Below the pieces are notes generated by a model that was not told where the DNA came from, searched no databases, and saw only the letters and a program-made list of their open reading frames with translations. This document shows, piece by piece, positions 39,194 through 49,019 of a DNA stretch of 59,595 nt. A program made the position numbers and the translations under genes. How positions within the stretch are numbered: position 1 is the stretch's first letter; every line of letters begins with the position of its first letter. Source of the DNA: Zygophlyctis sp. KS116 (Eukaryota; Chytridiomycota); NCBI GenBank assembly GCA_054661495.1, contig BAAFSQ010000032.1, positions 1 through 59,595 of the forward strand, in the 5' to 3' direction.

Positions 39194-40402
39194 ATGTCAA
39201 AAAAAATAATCGCATCATTTAGAAAATCTCCAGGGATATCGCTTAATGTCATTAAAACAAATACTGCAGGAAGCATTGGGTGGAAGAAACCAAACATTTG
39301 GTGGTCTGGCTCTCATTCAAATGGAGCTTTACAATGTGAGAATGCACTAGGGCTTACGAGAGAATTATTTATTGCTTCTCATCATGGGAAATTAGATTTG
39401 TTGGAATCGGCTCTGGAAAAGGGGGCCGATCCTTCTGCTCATAATAATCTAGCAGTCAGACTGGCAGCATCTACAGGACATGAGGATGTAGTCAAGAGAT
39501 TATTACAGGATGTAAGGGTTGATCCTTCAGACCTATATAATGATGCCGTTATTCTTGCTTCTAGTAATGGTTATAGTAGCATTGTTAAAATATTGTTAAA
39601 AGATCAAAGAGTTGATCCTTCGGCTTGTGGAGCAAAAGCCTTGGAAAGAGCCGCGAGTAATGGTTATGATAGTATTGTAGAGGTTCTATTAAAAGACAGA
39701 AGAGTTGATCCAGCTTGTAGGAAGAATAGGACGCTTCAAATTGCTGCTACTAAAGGTCATTCTAATATAGTTTTAAAACTATTAAAAGATTTTAGAGTAG
39801 ATCCATCTGCCGATAATTCAAATGCTCTTAAAATGGCCTCTAAAAATAATCATATTCTTGTTGTGAAAATTCTTTTATCAGATCCAAGAGTAGATCCATC
39901 TGCTTGGAATAATGCTGTATTTAGGTTTTCTTGTGCGTTTGGACACTTGTCAATTGTAAAACAGCTTTTAAATGACAAAAGAGTGGATCCTAGAGCAGCC
40001 CAAAATGAAGGGATAAGATCAGCATGTGCAAAAGGACATTCACAAATTGTTGAAATACTCTTAAAGGATCCAAGAGTAGACCCTATAGCTGAAGGTTGTG
40101 AATCTTTTATAAAAGCGTGTGCTGGAGGTCATCTATCTGTTGTAAAACTACTTGTAGAAGATGGTAGAGTATTGTTTGATTCTGCAAAAAAGGCAGGATT
40201 TTTTTCAGCATGTTTCGAAGGTCAAACTGAAATTTTAACGTATCTTTTAAATAATCAATCTGTACAATTTGCTCTTGATGATCTTCAAAAGGGAAGGAAA
40301 ATTGCATCTGGTTGCTCAGTTACATTACTAGATAAAGCTATTCAAAGGGAAAGGTATTATTTATTAAATCTAAATTTAGAATTTAGTCATTTTTATTGTT
40401 AA
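39194..40402 (+). CDS. Ankyrin-repeat protein
   Basis: A 402-aa protein with about nine ankyrin repeats from residue ~55 to ~345. Repeats are ~33 aa with the signature of the type GHSNIVLKLLKDFRVDPSAD, where RVDPSA recurs almost perfectly in at least six units. The N-terminus is basic (MSKKIIASFRKSPG) and the C-terminus is a short hydrophobic stretch. The RVDPSA subtype is known from large lineage-specific families in amoebae, some basal fungi and giant viruses. No intron is needed. The upstream open frame to 39098 lacks an ATG, and TTTTAG just before it could be a splice acceptor for a missed first exon. Function is probably protein binding. Confidence 0.85.
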   Translation: MSKKIIASFRKSPGISLNVIKTNTAGSIGWKKPNIWWSGSHSNGALQCENALGLTRELFIASHHGKLDLLESALEKGADPSAHNNLAVRLAASTGHEDVVKRLLQDVRVDPSDLYNDAVILASSNGYSSIVKILLKDQRVDPSACGAKALERAASNGYDSIVEVLLKDRRVDPACRKNRTLQIAATKGHSNIVLKLLKDFRVDPSADNSNALKMASKNNHILVVKILLSDPRVDPSAWNNAVFRFSCAFGHLSIVKQLLNDKRVDPRAAQNEGIRSACAKGHSQIVEILLKDPRVDPIAEGCESFIKACAGGHLSVVKLLVEDGRVLFDSAKKAGFFSACFEGQTEILTYLLNNQSVQFALDDLQKGRKIASGCSVTLLDKAIQRERYYLLNLNLEFSHFYC

Positions 40403-40443
40403 CAGTTTGGTGTACGTCATTCATTGTAAAATTTCCACCAGTC

Positions 40444-43114
40444 ATGCAATCAGTCTCTATTCCTAATCATCTTGCTGCCATTGAACCATTATGCATGCCT
40501 TTAACTACTGACGAAGGCGAAAATGATAATAAAGGACTTTTATCTCTAAGAGTTTGTCAAGATTGTCAGTCTTCTCTATTAGGAGCATTCAATCACTGTC
40601 TTTCACAACATTCCCCAAATATTAGCTCGATTCATGAAATAGATCCAGTTCAGGATGGGTTATCGACCAGCGAACAACCTTATTTTGACATCATTAAAGA
40701 TCCAACTATTCCTATTGTCCGAAATGTTGCAGATCACATTACAAAAGACAGATTTCTGTTTGCCCAACAAAAAATGAATAAGGAACAGACAGGGATACTT
40801 TCTAATCAGTTTGCAAAGGAAAAGTCCGGATTAATTTCAACTCAAAACGCAACTACAGGAAAGGGATTCTCGGGAGCGCTATACAAGCGAATGCTTGATC
40901 ATAAGGACAAACAGATCCAAGAGCTTCAAAGTAGGATATATGAGCAGGATATGGCCGGAGGGGCTCAAGAAAAAAATGTAGATGCATTAAAGAAGGCATT
41001 GAATAAGGTAATTCACGATCGGTAACTAAATATAGGCTGTAAAGTATTATACATTTGCAGAAGAATGGCAGAAAAAAGAAGCCGAACGGCTGGAAAAAGA
41101 TGTCTTGTTTCTAAAGGCGGAATTGAGTTCGATGATGGCATTCTTAATAAATGCAGAGGAAGAAAAAAGAAAAGTAATTAAATCTACCTAATTTAAGCTC
41201 CAAACCGAAATCGAACAAGTTAATAAAATAGTAAAGGGGAGAGATACCACTATTATGGACATGACGAGAACTGAAGAACAGCTTCGAATGAAATTACATG
41301 ATGCGTTTAAAGAGCTTATTAATATTAACGAGACCACAAAAAGACTGGAAAAAGAAGCTGAGAGAGGAAACGATGCAGCAGAGCAAAGGAATGAATTGCT
41401 ACAGAAAAATTTAGATAAGCTGGCGGGAGATTTTGCGTCTGAATCACAAAAATTAAGTGTAGCAACAATTAGAATCAGAGAATTAGAATTTGAAATTGAA
41501 GAGACTATTTTACAATTTAATCAAGTTGGCGAATCAAAGAAAAAAGGCGATGAACTAAATATTGTACTGAGTGATGATTTAGCAGCGACAACACATGAAT
41601 TGAATAATACCAAAGACTCACTCGAACAAACTATTATCGAGAGAAACCTGTTAGAAGACAAGTTGAAATCAGCATTAGACGCAAGTGCAGCTCTTAAAGT
41701 TAAACTCGAGAATCAAATAGAGATTTTACGAATTGAACTGGATAAATCAAATACATACGGCTCCAATTTAAGCTCTGCAAATAAAAATCTTTCGACTGAA
41801 GTCTCCTCGCTCAAAGATTCTTTGAAGGTAATGACAAAAACAAAGGATAATCTTGAAACCAGTCTTAAATCAGCAAATGAAAAAAGCAAAAAAGATATTC
41901 AAAACAGGGACAATAAAATCAAAGAGCACGAGGCTGCACGGGCTGAAGATGCTAAAAAAATTAGAATTATCACAGATTCAAGAGAAAAGTTGCGAGCAGA
42001 AGTTACAGAGCTACAAAATTCGCTTGACCGGGAAGTATCAAACTATAATGTTATAAGTTTTGAGTATTCTCAGTTTAAAAGGCAAACCGAAGAACGCTTT
42101 ATTGCTCTTGAAGATCAAATAGAGAAATTAACATCTACAAAGTCTAATTTATCTGGTGAAAAGAAGCAATTATCTGAAAGATTGAAAAGCGTTAGGACCG
42201 ATTTGGCAGACAAAGAACAAGAATTGGAATACACCAAAAATGCATATAAAGCTCAGGGAGATGAAGCGATAGCGAACGATATGAAACTGAGATCACAAAT
42301 TGCTTTCCTTGAATCGTCTCTAGGACAGCTTCAAAGTCAACACCGGGATCTTGATCAATCATATAAACAATCTGAAATTAAGTCACAGCAACTATCAGAA
42401 GAACTCTTGAAAGCTAAAAATCTCTTGGCGGAACTTGAAGAAAAAGAAAGAGTGAATACGAAAAACCTGTCTGAATTGGATGGAAAACATACCATGATGA
42501 TACAAGCGCATAATCAAGCTATTCAAGATAGAATCGCCATTAAAATCCATCTTGATTCTGTATTATCTAAATTTGAAGAATTAAACAACACTATACGCAA
42601 CATGGAACGGGAGTCTGCTGCTTCTAACAAAACAAAAGACGGAAAAATTACTAAACTAAGCAATGAACTTCAACAAACTAAGGACGAAAATGAACGTATG
42701 CGAAATATATCCTTAGAGCTGAAGGCGCTATCTGAAAAGCTGGACGGTGATTTACTGAAAACTAGAAGACGTCTACAGCAAGAAGGTTCGAATAAGGACC
42801 GCCTTGAATATGATTTGCAGAAGATGACGGATAATTTCAACGAGGAAAGAAAGATCCGTCATGAGTTTGAAAGAATGAATTCTAGGATATCTAGATACGA
42901 TGAACTCAGGGGCCTCGAGAGGCTCGCTGCATTAAGAATGCGTGATTTCAGGCTGAAAGAAATCGATACTGAATTATCAGAGCAGTTGAATCATCTTAGC
43001 TCCATTGCTGAATTATTACCCAAAGGTTTGGATTTCGGAGAAACTGATGCCAATCCTATTCCAATTTTTAATGTAAAATCAAATCAAAGACGCACCTCAA
43101 AACTCATCAATTGA
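40444..43114 (+). CDS. Long coiled-coil protein (872 aa), function unknown
   Basis: Exons are 40444-41007, 41036-41173 and 41198-43114. The first ~190 residues are polar, with a CxxC pair (RVCQDCQSSLLGAF) and a NAC-like SGALYKRMLDHKDKQIQELQ that enters the coil. From about residue 190 to 810 the sequence is almost continuous heptad-type coiled coil rich in E, K, L and N. The end is globular: RGLERLAALRMRDFRLKEI then SSIAELLPKGLDFGE. No family was recognised. Such proteins are typical of centrosomes, basal bodies, spindle poles, Golgi tethers or vesicle docking. A ciliary role would fit a zoosporic fungus but is unproven. Confidence 0.75.
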
Positions 43115-43188
43115 ACTAAATATGAATAATAGCCGCTATTTATTGAACAAAGTCAACCAATTTGATTTAGAATTTACTCTGCCTAGTA

Positions 43189-44476
43189 TTAATATAATTC
43201 AAACTTTACATTTGATAAACATCCAAAGGCATTGTTGGTACTAACGGAAGCAATTGCATTTCCATCTACGTTTCCATCATCGGTGCGGGATGCCTTCACA
43301 TTATTGATAGATACGCTTGAGCGTTCATGCTTCTTCATGCCATTTCCTTTTGATGTGGATGTAAAGGAATCGCCTGATTTCCGCCAAGAATCAAATGATT
43401 CTGATACAGCAGGCGGCTTGACATGTGCTTTTCCCTCAGAATCATGTTCTGGTCGCCTATAACTTTGCTTCCTCTGAGTCGATTCCGGCAGGGGACCATC
43501 CCGACGCCAATTAGATACTTTTTCCGTCTTGTCTTGAGCTTCATTGCGTTCATATTGCTTATCTTGTCTTTTGGGAGCCTGATCACTCTGATTAAAATCT
43601 GGTAAAGGACCATCTCGACGCCATTTAGATTCATTATCCACCTTTTCGTTTCTAAATGATCTTTGTTCTGAACGATCTGGTCTCGCAATTTCAGGCGGTG
43701 GTCCATCTCTTCTCCAATTTGAAATTCTTTCAGTTTTATCATCTCTAAAAACTCTTTCTTCTCTTGGACCTTGTCTTTCACGTCTAATCTCTGGTGCAGG
43801 ACCATCTCTTCTCCAATTTGAGACATTTTCAGTTTTATCTAATCTACTTGAAGATCTTGATGATCCAGAACCTTCAGCCGGCCCACCTTCCCGTCTCCAA
43901 TTTGAACTATCATTAGTTCTATCCGATCTAAAAGGTTTTTTATCCGCTGATTCTAGTATTTTTAGTTTAAATAGAATATACGTTCTGCAACATCCAACCT
44001 AACTTTTCTACCCAAAACAGACTATTTTATTAAAAAATCCAAATATATACCTCATTATTTAGCAGTAATGCATCCTTTAGTCCTTTCAAATCCTCAAATT
44101 CCACATAACCAAAACCTTTAGGTTTCTCATTTGCATCCTTGATGATCCGAATAGATTTAATTTCCAAATCCCCAAAAAACATATTCAAATCTCTCTCAGT
44201 GACATTAAAATCCAGATTGCCCATATATAACAGGTAAGGAGGCCCAGACGGCAATTCCGCATTTCTTGTCCAGCTCGAAGCCGAAGCCTTGGATTCGTAA
44301 TTTACTGTCGTTGATGCTGCCGCTAATATAATTAAAAATATTGTAGATTACAAGCAACTGGCAGATCCACAATATCATCTGCCCAAGCCCCCAAAGCTAT
44401 AAAATAAATCCATATAATAATTACATTGATCAGCCATAAAGGCACCGAGACTCATCTTTTGATTCTTTTTGGACAT
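43189..44476 (-). CDS. TIF3: Translation initiation factor eIF4B (Tif3-like)
   Basis: A 390-aa RNA-binding cofactor of the eIF4A helicase. Exons are 44476-44425, 44396-44352, 44322-44051, 44021-43982 and 43952-43189. The start MSKKNQKMSLGAFMADQSLGAW, with ADDIVDL, is the eIF4B N-terminus. The RRM has LLYMGNLDFNVTERDL (RNP2) and KPKGFGYVEFED (RNP1). The C-terminal half carries six units of a ~25-residue repeat centred on S-[NK]-W-R-R-[DE]-G-P, comparable to the repeats of yeast Tif3. The open frame continues upstream to 44563; the ATG at 44476 fits the family best, and 44455 is the next. Confidence 0.9.
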
Positions 44477-44590
44477 TTTCAAACTTTTTAAAAATTTTAA
44501 AAATTTCTTTGCACATCTAGGTTTCACCTTAGAAGACCTAGACTTTTCAATCTTTTGAACCAAGACAAAATCAACATTTCAATGTTAGAC

Positions 44591-44640
44591 AATTTATCAA
44601 AATTTATTAAAATTTATTAAAATTTATTAAAATATTTAGA
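44591..44640. repeat. 10-bp AT tandem repeat
   Basis: Three perfect copies of AATTTATTAA at 44601-44630, flanked by degenerate copies at 44591-44600 and 44631-44640. It lies between the divergent eIF4B and CDK1 genes. A 10-bp period of A/T runs is expected to give curved or nucleosome-disfavouring DNA. From 44710 to 44820 the same intergenic region also has clustered GATC-containing copies (AGATCCAGATCAGATCAGAT). The stretch 44477-44850 otherwise holds no gene I can support. Confidence 0.7.
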
Positions 44641-44850
44641 ATTCGACTTGAGACTTTAAACTAATAAATCTATAAATGCAACATTTATGAGATGTCCGAA
44701 TGTCTATTTTAAAATACAAAATCCATCTGATAATCTTGAGAGATCCAGATCAGATCAGATTAAAATCATCCCGATCAAATAAAAATAAAATTACCCAGAT
44801 CCAAAGATCCGATAAAAATCATAAACTGTGCAATTTCGGAGTTAAAAACA

Positions 44851-45772
44851 ATGGACAATTATGAGAAACTAGAGAAAATAGGAGAAGGGACTTATGGAAT
44901 TGTATATAAAGGCCGTGATAAGTTGTCTGGTCAGATTGTAGCCTTGAAAAAGATTAGACTGGAAACAGAAGATGAAGGAGTTCCATCTACGGCTATTCGT
45001 GAAATTTCACTCTTGAAAGAACTGGATCATCCTAATATTGTTAATTTGCTGGATATTGTTCATTCAGACACTAAATTGTATTTAATATTTGAGTTTTTAG
45101 ATTTGGATTTGAAGAAATATATGGATTCTACGGCTCCAAAAGGACTTTCAGCTGATCTGGTCAAAAGTTATACTCATCAGCTACTAGAAGGACTTTACTT
45201 TTGTCATTCTCATAGAATTCTGCACAGAGATTTAAAACCCCAAAATTGTATTACTATATGTCTCTAAATTATAGTGTTAATTGATCAACAGGGAAGATTA
45301 AAACTAGCAGATTTCGGACTTGCTAGAGCTTTTGGAATTCCATTACGTACACTAACTCATGAAGTTGTTACACTATGGTATAGATCACCTGAAATTTTAT
45401 TAGGATCTAAACATTATTCTACTGCTGTAGATATGTGGTCTGTAGGATGTATTTTTGCAGAAATGGTAAATAGACATCCATTATTTCCTGGAGACTCTGA
45501 AATTGATGAAATTTTTAGAATTTTTAGAATTTTAGGAACTCCAAATGAAGAAATATGGCCAGGAGGTAATTTAAATTTAATTTACTCTAGTTTCTCAGTT
45601 GCCAGATTTTAAGAGTACATTTCCTTATTGGGCTCCACAAAATTTATCAAAATTTGTAGAAAAATTGGAAGATTCAGGAGTACAACTTCTCAAGGAAATG
45701 TTGGCTTATAATCCAGCAGATCGTATTTCTGCTAAAAGAGCAAGATTATCATCTTATTTTAAAGACTTGTAA
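44851..45772 (+). CDS. CDK1: Cyclin-dependent kinase 1 (Cdc28/Cdc2)
   Basis: A 289-aa kinase, the main mitotic CDK. Exons are 44851-45247, 45275-45565 and 45591-45772. It has the inhibitory site GEGTYG (T14, Y15), catalytic lysine in ALKKIRL (K33) and an exact PSTAIRE helix at residues 45-51. It also has [10 protein letters not shown] restored across intron 1, [14 protein letters not shown] with the activating threonine in [18 protein letters not shown], and GCIFAEM. Length is standard. Its TAA is directly followed by the stop of the convergent SPC2 gene. Cnd1, 22 kb away, is a typical substrate. Confidence 0.97.
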
Positions 45773-46285
45773 TTATTCCTTTTTCATTGCTAAAAGATTT
45801 TTCAAGTCTGTAATAATTTCAGAGTCTACAATTTCACCTTGAGTATTTATCCATTTAGAAATAGATTTTTTCAAGATGGATTTTTTAGATTTTCGAACAA
45901 TTTCCAAATTAAAATCTGAAGAGAATCTATCCAACCAAAAAGAGACTGAAATTGTAATTGCAGGATCTATTCCCAATGGATCTTTTCTAGTCCCTTGAAA
46001 GACAATCTTTTTTTTTACAAAATATTCATGCAGAGTGAGTATTCCAGTAAAGAAAAAATAAAAGAATACACAGACATAGAGTACATTTTTAGAGTCATTA
46101 AAAGAGTTTAGATAAGAGTAAATTGCAGCATAAATTGCAAAACTAGACGCTGCAAAACTTAGTAAAAGCCAACGATCTTCAAATGTAGTGTTTTCTTTAA
46201 ACTTTAGCTCTTTTTTCAAGGTTGAACGAACGGCTTCTTCTAATTCATATCTGACTTCAGAGGGAGAGTAAGGATCGACAGTCAT
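45773..46285 (-). CDS. SPC2: Signal peptidase complex subunit 2 (Spc2/SPC25)
   Basis: An intronless 170-aa protein. Two hydrophobic helices (FAASSFAIYAAIYSYL and VLYVCVFFYFFFTGIL) lie between polar ends, followed by the family-like LHEYFVKKKIVFQGTRKDP and a cytosolic beta-rich domain. Length and plan match SPCS2/Spc2, an ER membrane accessory subunit of signal peptidase that aids contact with the translocon. Start codon at 46285; an acidic N-terminus precedes FEDRWLLLSFAASS. The stop codon abuts the CDK1 stop with no spacer. Confidence 0.85.
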   Translation of the reverse strand: MTVDPYSPSEVRYELEEAVRSTLKKELKFKENTTFEDRWLLLSFAASSFAIYAAIYSYLNSFNDSKNVLYVCVFFYFFFTGILTLHEYFVKKKIVFQGTRKDPLGIDPAITISVSFWLDRFSSDFNLEIVRKSKKSILKKSISKWINTQGEIVDSEIITDLKNLLAMKKE

Positions 46286-46379
46286 TCTTCTGGTGCACGC
46301 AGCCCTACTGCCAGTCTTTGCAAGTGACTGTAAGTGACTGTAAACAATTATAAAGTTACTGCTTGATCATCTTGTAAAT

Positions 46380-47282
46380 TTAATGTATTTTCTCCAATTC
46401 CTTTAAAAACTCTCTTGATCTATTCAACACTTTTTCCAATTTCGGACATTTCAAGAAATCACTAGTAGAAGAAGAGAAAGTAGGCTGTAAATTCCATTCT
46501 ATAAACTGCTTTACAAGTCTTATATAAGATTCATATCCAACAGAAGAATTTCCTAATAAAATCTCTTGTCCGTCTCTTCCAAGAACATTAAACCTATTTC
46601 CACTTAAATCAGTCTTGACTATAGTCCTATCTGTAAATACAACTGTTATCCTAGAATCTAAATAAAGAGTAAAAGTTGCTAAATCCTTTACTTGAATCTG
46701 TTTTTGAATTCCAGATTTTAAAACTAAATTTCTTGGTTTTTCAATTAGAGTTGAAGATTTTCCAAAAGATATATAAAAATCTAGTCCTTTTGATATAATT
46801 TCTTTAATATAAACTCCATGTATAGTCCAAGGTAATTTTTGAATAGAATAATATAATTCTTCTTGTCCAATATACCATTTTAAAAATGCAAAATCCGAGT
46901 CTATTTCTATTAAAGAATTGTTTGATTTTAAGAGAATTTGTAAATCTTTAGACTCTTTATCTACTAGAATAAAATAAATAGCGTCTAAAGTTTCATGAAT
47001 TTCATCATTTTTAAATAAAAAATCCAAATTCTGTCCAATTTTAACCAATTCTTGTTTATAATTCTTGTTAGAGTCTTTTAAAGAGTCATTAGTAGAAAGT
47101 AATAGTCTTAGAGGCTCCTTTAAACAATTTATAGAATTTAATGCAAACTTTACAGACATTAGTTTTTCTTTAGTTTTATTTCTAATTGTAAAAACATTAT
47201 CATCTAGTAATTTAAGAGTAAGAGAGTTGTCTAGAGTAGATATTTCTCCTTGATGTATAAGATTTTGAGGCCAAAAAGTCAT
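46380..47282 (-). CDS. C5orf34-like protein
   Basis: An intronless 300-aa protein. The C-terminal half, LYLDSRITVVFTDRTIVKTDL followed by NVLGRDGQEILL and YESYIRLVKQFIEWNLQ, resembles the C-terminal domain of vertebrate C5orf34 and related proteins (DUF4520 by memory): a polo-box-like strand pattern for regulating or depicting DNA-linked scaffolds. The N-terminal half is lysine- and asparagine-rich, with SINCLKEPLRLLLSTNDSLK. No catalytic motif is present. It is divergent from the RBR ligase, 173 bases away. Family assignment is uncertain. Confidence 0.5.
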   Translation of the reverse strand: MTFWPQNLIHQGEISTLDNSLTLKLLDDNVFTIRNKTKEKLMSVKFALNSINCLKEPLRLLLSTNDSLKDSNKNYKQELVKIGQNLDFLFKNDEIHETLDAIYFILVDKESKDLQILLKSNNSLIEIDSDFAFLKWYIGQEELYYSIQKLPWTIHGVYIKEIISKGLDFYISFGKSSTLIEKPRNLVLKSGIQKQIQVKDLATFTLYLDSRITVVFTDRTIVKTDLSGNRFNVLGRDGQEILLGNSSVGYESYIRLVKQFIEWNLQPTFSSSTSDFLKCPKLEKVLNRSREFLKELEKIH

Positions 47283-47455
47283 TTTCTTTCAGAACTTTTA
47301 GTTTTTGTCCGAACACTCGTGGTCATGGCGTGGCGTTCCCTTCCCCGACTTATACTTCCCCACCAAGATTTCGCTAGGAAATTTATAGGTTTCAACACAA
47401 GGACACCGCCTTTTCCATAGGACAGTAAAAGGACAGTATAGAAAAAGTATAAAAA

Positions 47456-48973
47456 ATGTCAGATTATGAAACATTTTCAGACTCTTCAGAAAACTCTGAT
47501 CATTTCTCTCAGCCTGTCAAAAATGATGTTTATTTAGAATACAAAATTCTGTCGCCGCTAGAGTTGGAAATTCAACAAAAATCTATAATTTCTCAAATTT
47601 CTTGTATTTTGGGGATTTCAGCGACAGAGACTCTTGCGCTCTTGGTTTATTTTAACTGGAACAAGGATTCTCTCCTGGAAAAATATCTAGTTAATCCTTC
47701 TAAAATTAGAAATTTAGTTGGACTATCAGTTGCATCTGCCAATGTTCAGGATTTGGAAATTATTTGTGATATATGTTGTGAATCTAATAGTCAATCTTTA
47801 GCCTTGGAATGTGGTCATAGGTACTGTTTGGATTGTTGGAAACATTATTTGCATGGAAAAATTCAATTAGAAGGGGAATCTAGACAAATACAGTGTCCAG
47901 GCTCTTGTAATTTACTAGTAGATGAATCTACTATTTCTAAAATTGTAGATCAACAGGTCTTGGATAGGTACTCTTTTTAGAAAAAATTTATGAAAAAAGG
48001 TATCATAGGCTCTTGATGCGTACTTTTGTTGAAGACTCAAATTATCTAAAATGGTGTCCAGCTCCAAATTGTGAATATGCAGTAGAATGTAAAATATCAG
48101 CATTCAATTTAAAAGAAATTGTTCCTACTGTTAACTGTAATTGTGGACATGCTTTTTGTTTTGGATGTTTATTAAATGATCATCAACCTTGTATTTGTCC
48201 ATTGGTAAAATTATGGATGAAAAAGTGTGCAGATGATTCAGAAACAAGTAATTGGCTTTCTGCAAATACTAAAGAATGCTCAAAATGTAATAGTAGTATT
48301 GAAAAAAATGGAGGTTGTAATCATATGTCTTGTAAAAAATGTAAACACGAGGTAACTACAAAAATTTGTAAAAAAAAGTTTTGCTGGGTTTGTTTAGGTC
48401 CATGGTCAGAACATGGCTCTCAATTTTATTCATGTAATCGTTATGAAGAAAAAACAAGTATTGATGCTCGTGATCAACAATCTAAATCAAGGGCTGCTTT
48501 AGAAAGATACCTTCATTTTTATAATAGATATGCAAATCATCAACAATCTGCAAAATTAGACAAGGAATTATATGAAAAAACAGAAAAAAAGATGGAAGAA
48601 ATGCAGAGATCTTCAGATTTATCTTGGATTGAAGTTCAATACTTGAAAAAAGCTGTTCAGGTTTTATTAAAATCTAGATATACTCTAATGTGGACTTATG
48701 CATTTGCATATTATTTAGCTAAAAATAATGCAACCGTTTTATTTGAAGATAATCAGCGTGATTTAGAAATGGCTGTAAATTTACTAATATTTATTCTAGG
48801 TTGAAAGTTTATCAGAGTTGTTAGAGAAACCCGTGGATCCTACAACAATATTAGAAACAAAACAACTTATTTTAGATAAGTCTGTGTATGTAGAAAGTCG
48901 TAGAGAAATTGTTTTAAAGGACACATTGCATGGACTTTCAGAGAATAGATGGAGTTATAATGTGGAAATTTGA
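47456..48973 (+). CDS. Ariadne-type RBR E3 ubiquitin ligase
   Basis: A 477-aa RING-between-RING ligase. Exons are 47456-47967, 48000-48351, 48379-48774 and 48800-48973. An acidic N-terminus and a UBA-like segment (SCILGISATETLALLVYFNW) precede RING1 (CDICCESNSQSLALECGHRYC). The IBR has KWCPAPNCEYAVEC and CGHAFCFGC. RING2 has ECSKCNSSIEKNGGCNHMSC, with the catalytic cysteine in GGCNHM, then KCKHEFCWVCLGPW after splicing. The C-terminal Ariadne domain (SKSRAALERYLHFYNRYANH, LMWTYAFAYYL) normally autoinhibits the enzyme until neddylated cullins bind. It probably uses Ubc4/5-class or UbcH7-class E2s. The second intron (27 nt) is in frame and stop-free. Confidence 0.94.
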
Positions 48974-49019
48974 AATAAATCTGTTTTTTCCGATCAAATT
49001 TCTCTTGAATTTTTCGCAA

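Noticed and set aside
41008-41088. Longer intron reaching the CAG at 41058 in the coiled-coil gene
   Set aside because: Only the 28-nt intron 41008-41035 keeps the frame and leads into the EEWQKKEAERLEKD heptads.
44710-44820. GATC-rich cluster before CDK1 as a possible origin or methylation site
   Set aside because: GATC clustering alone has no such meaning in fungi; it was kept only as a note in the repeat entry.
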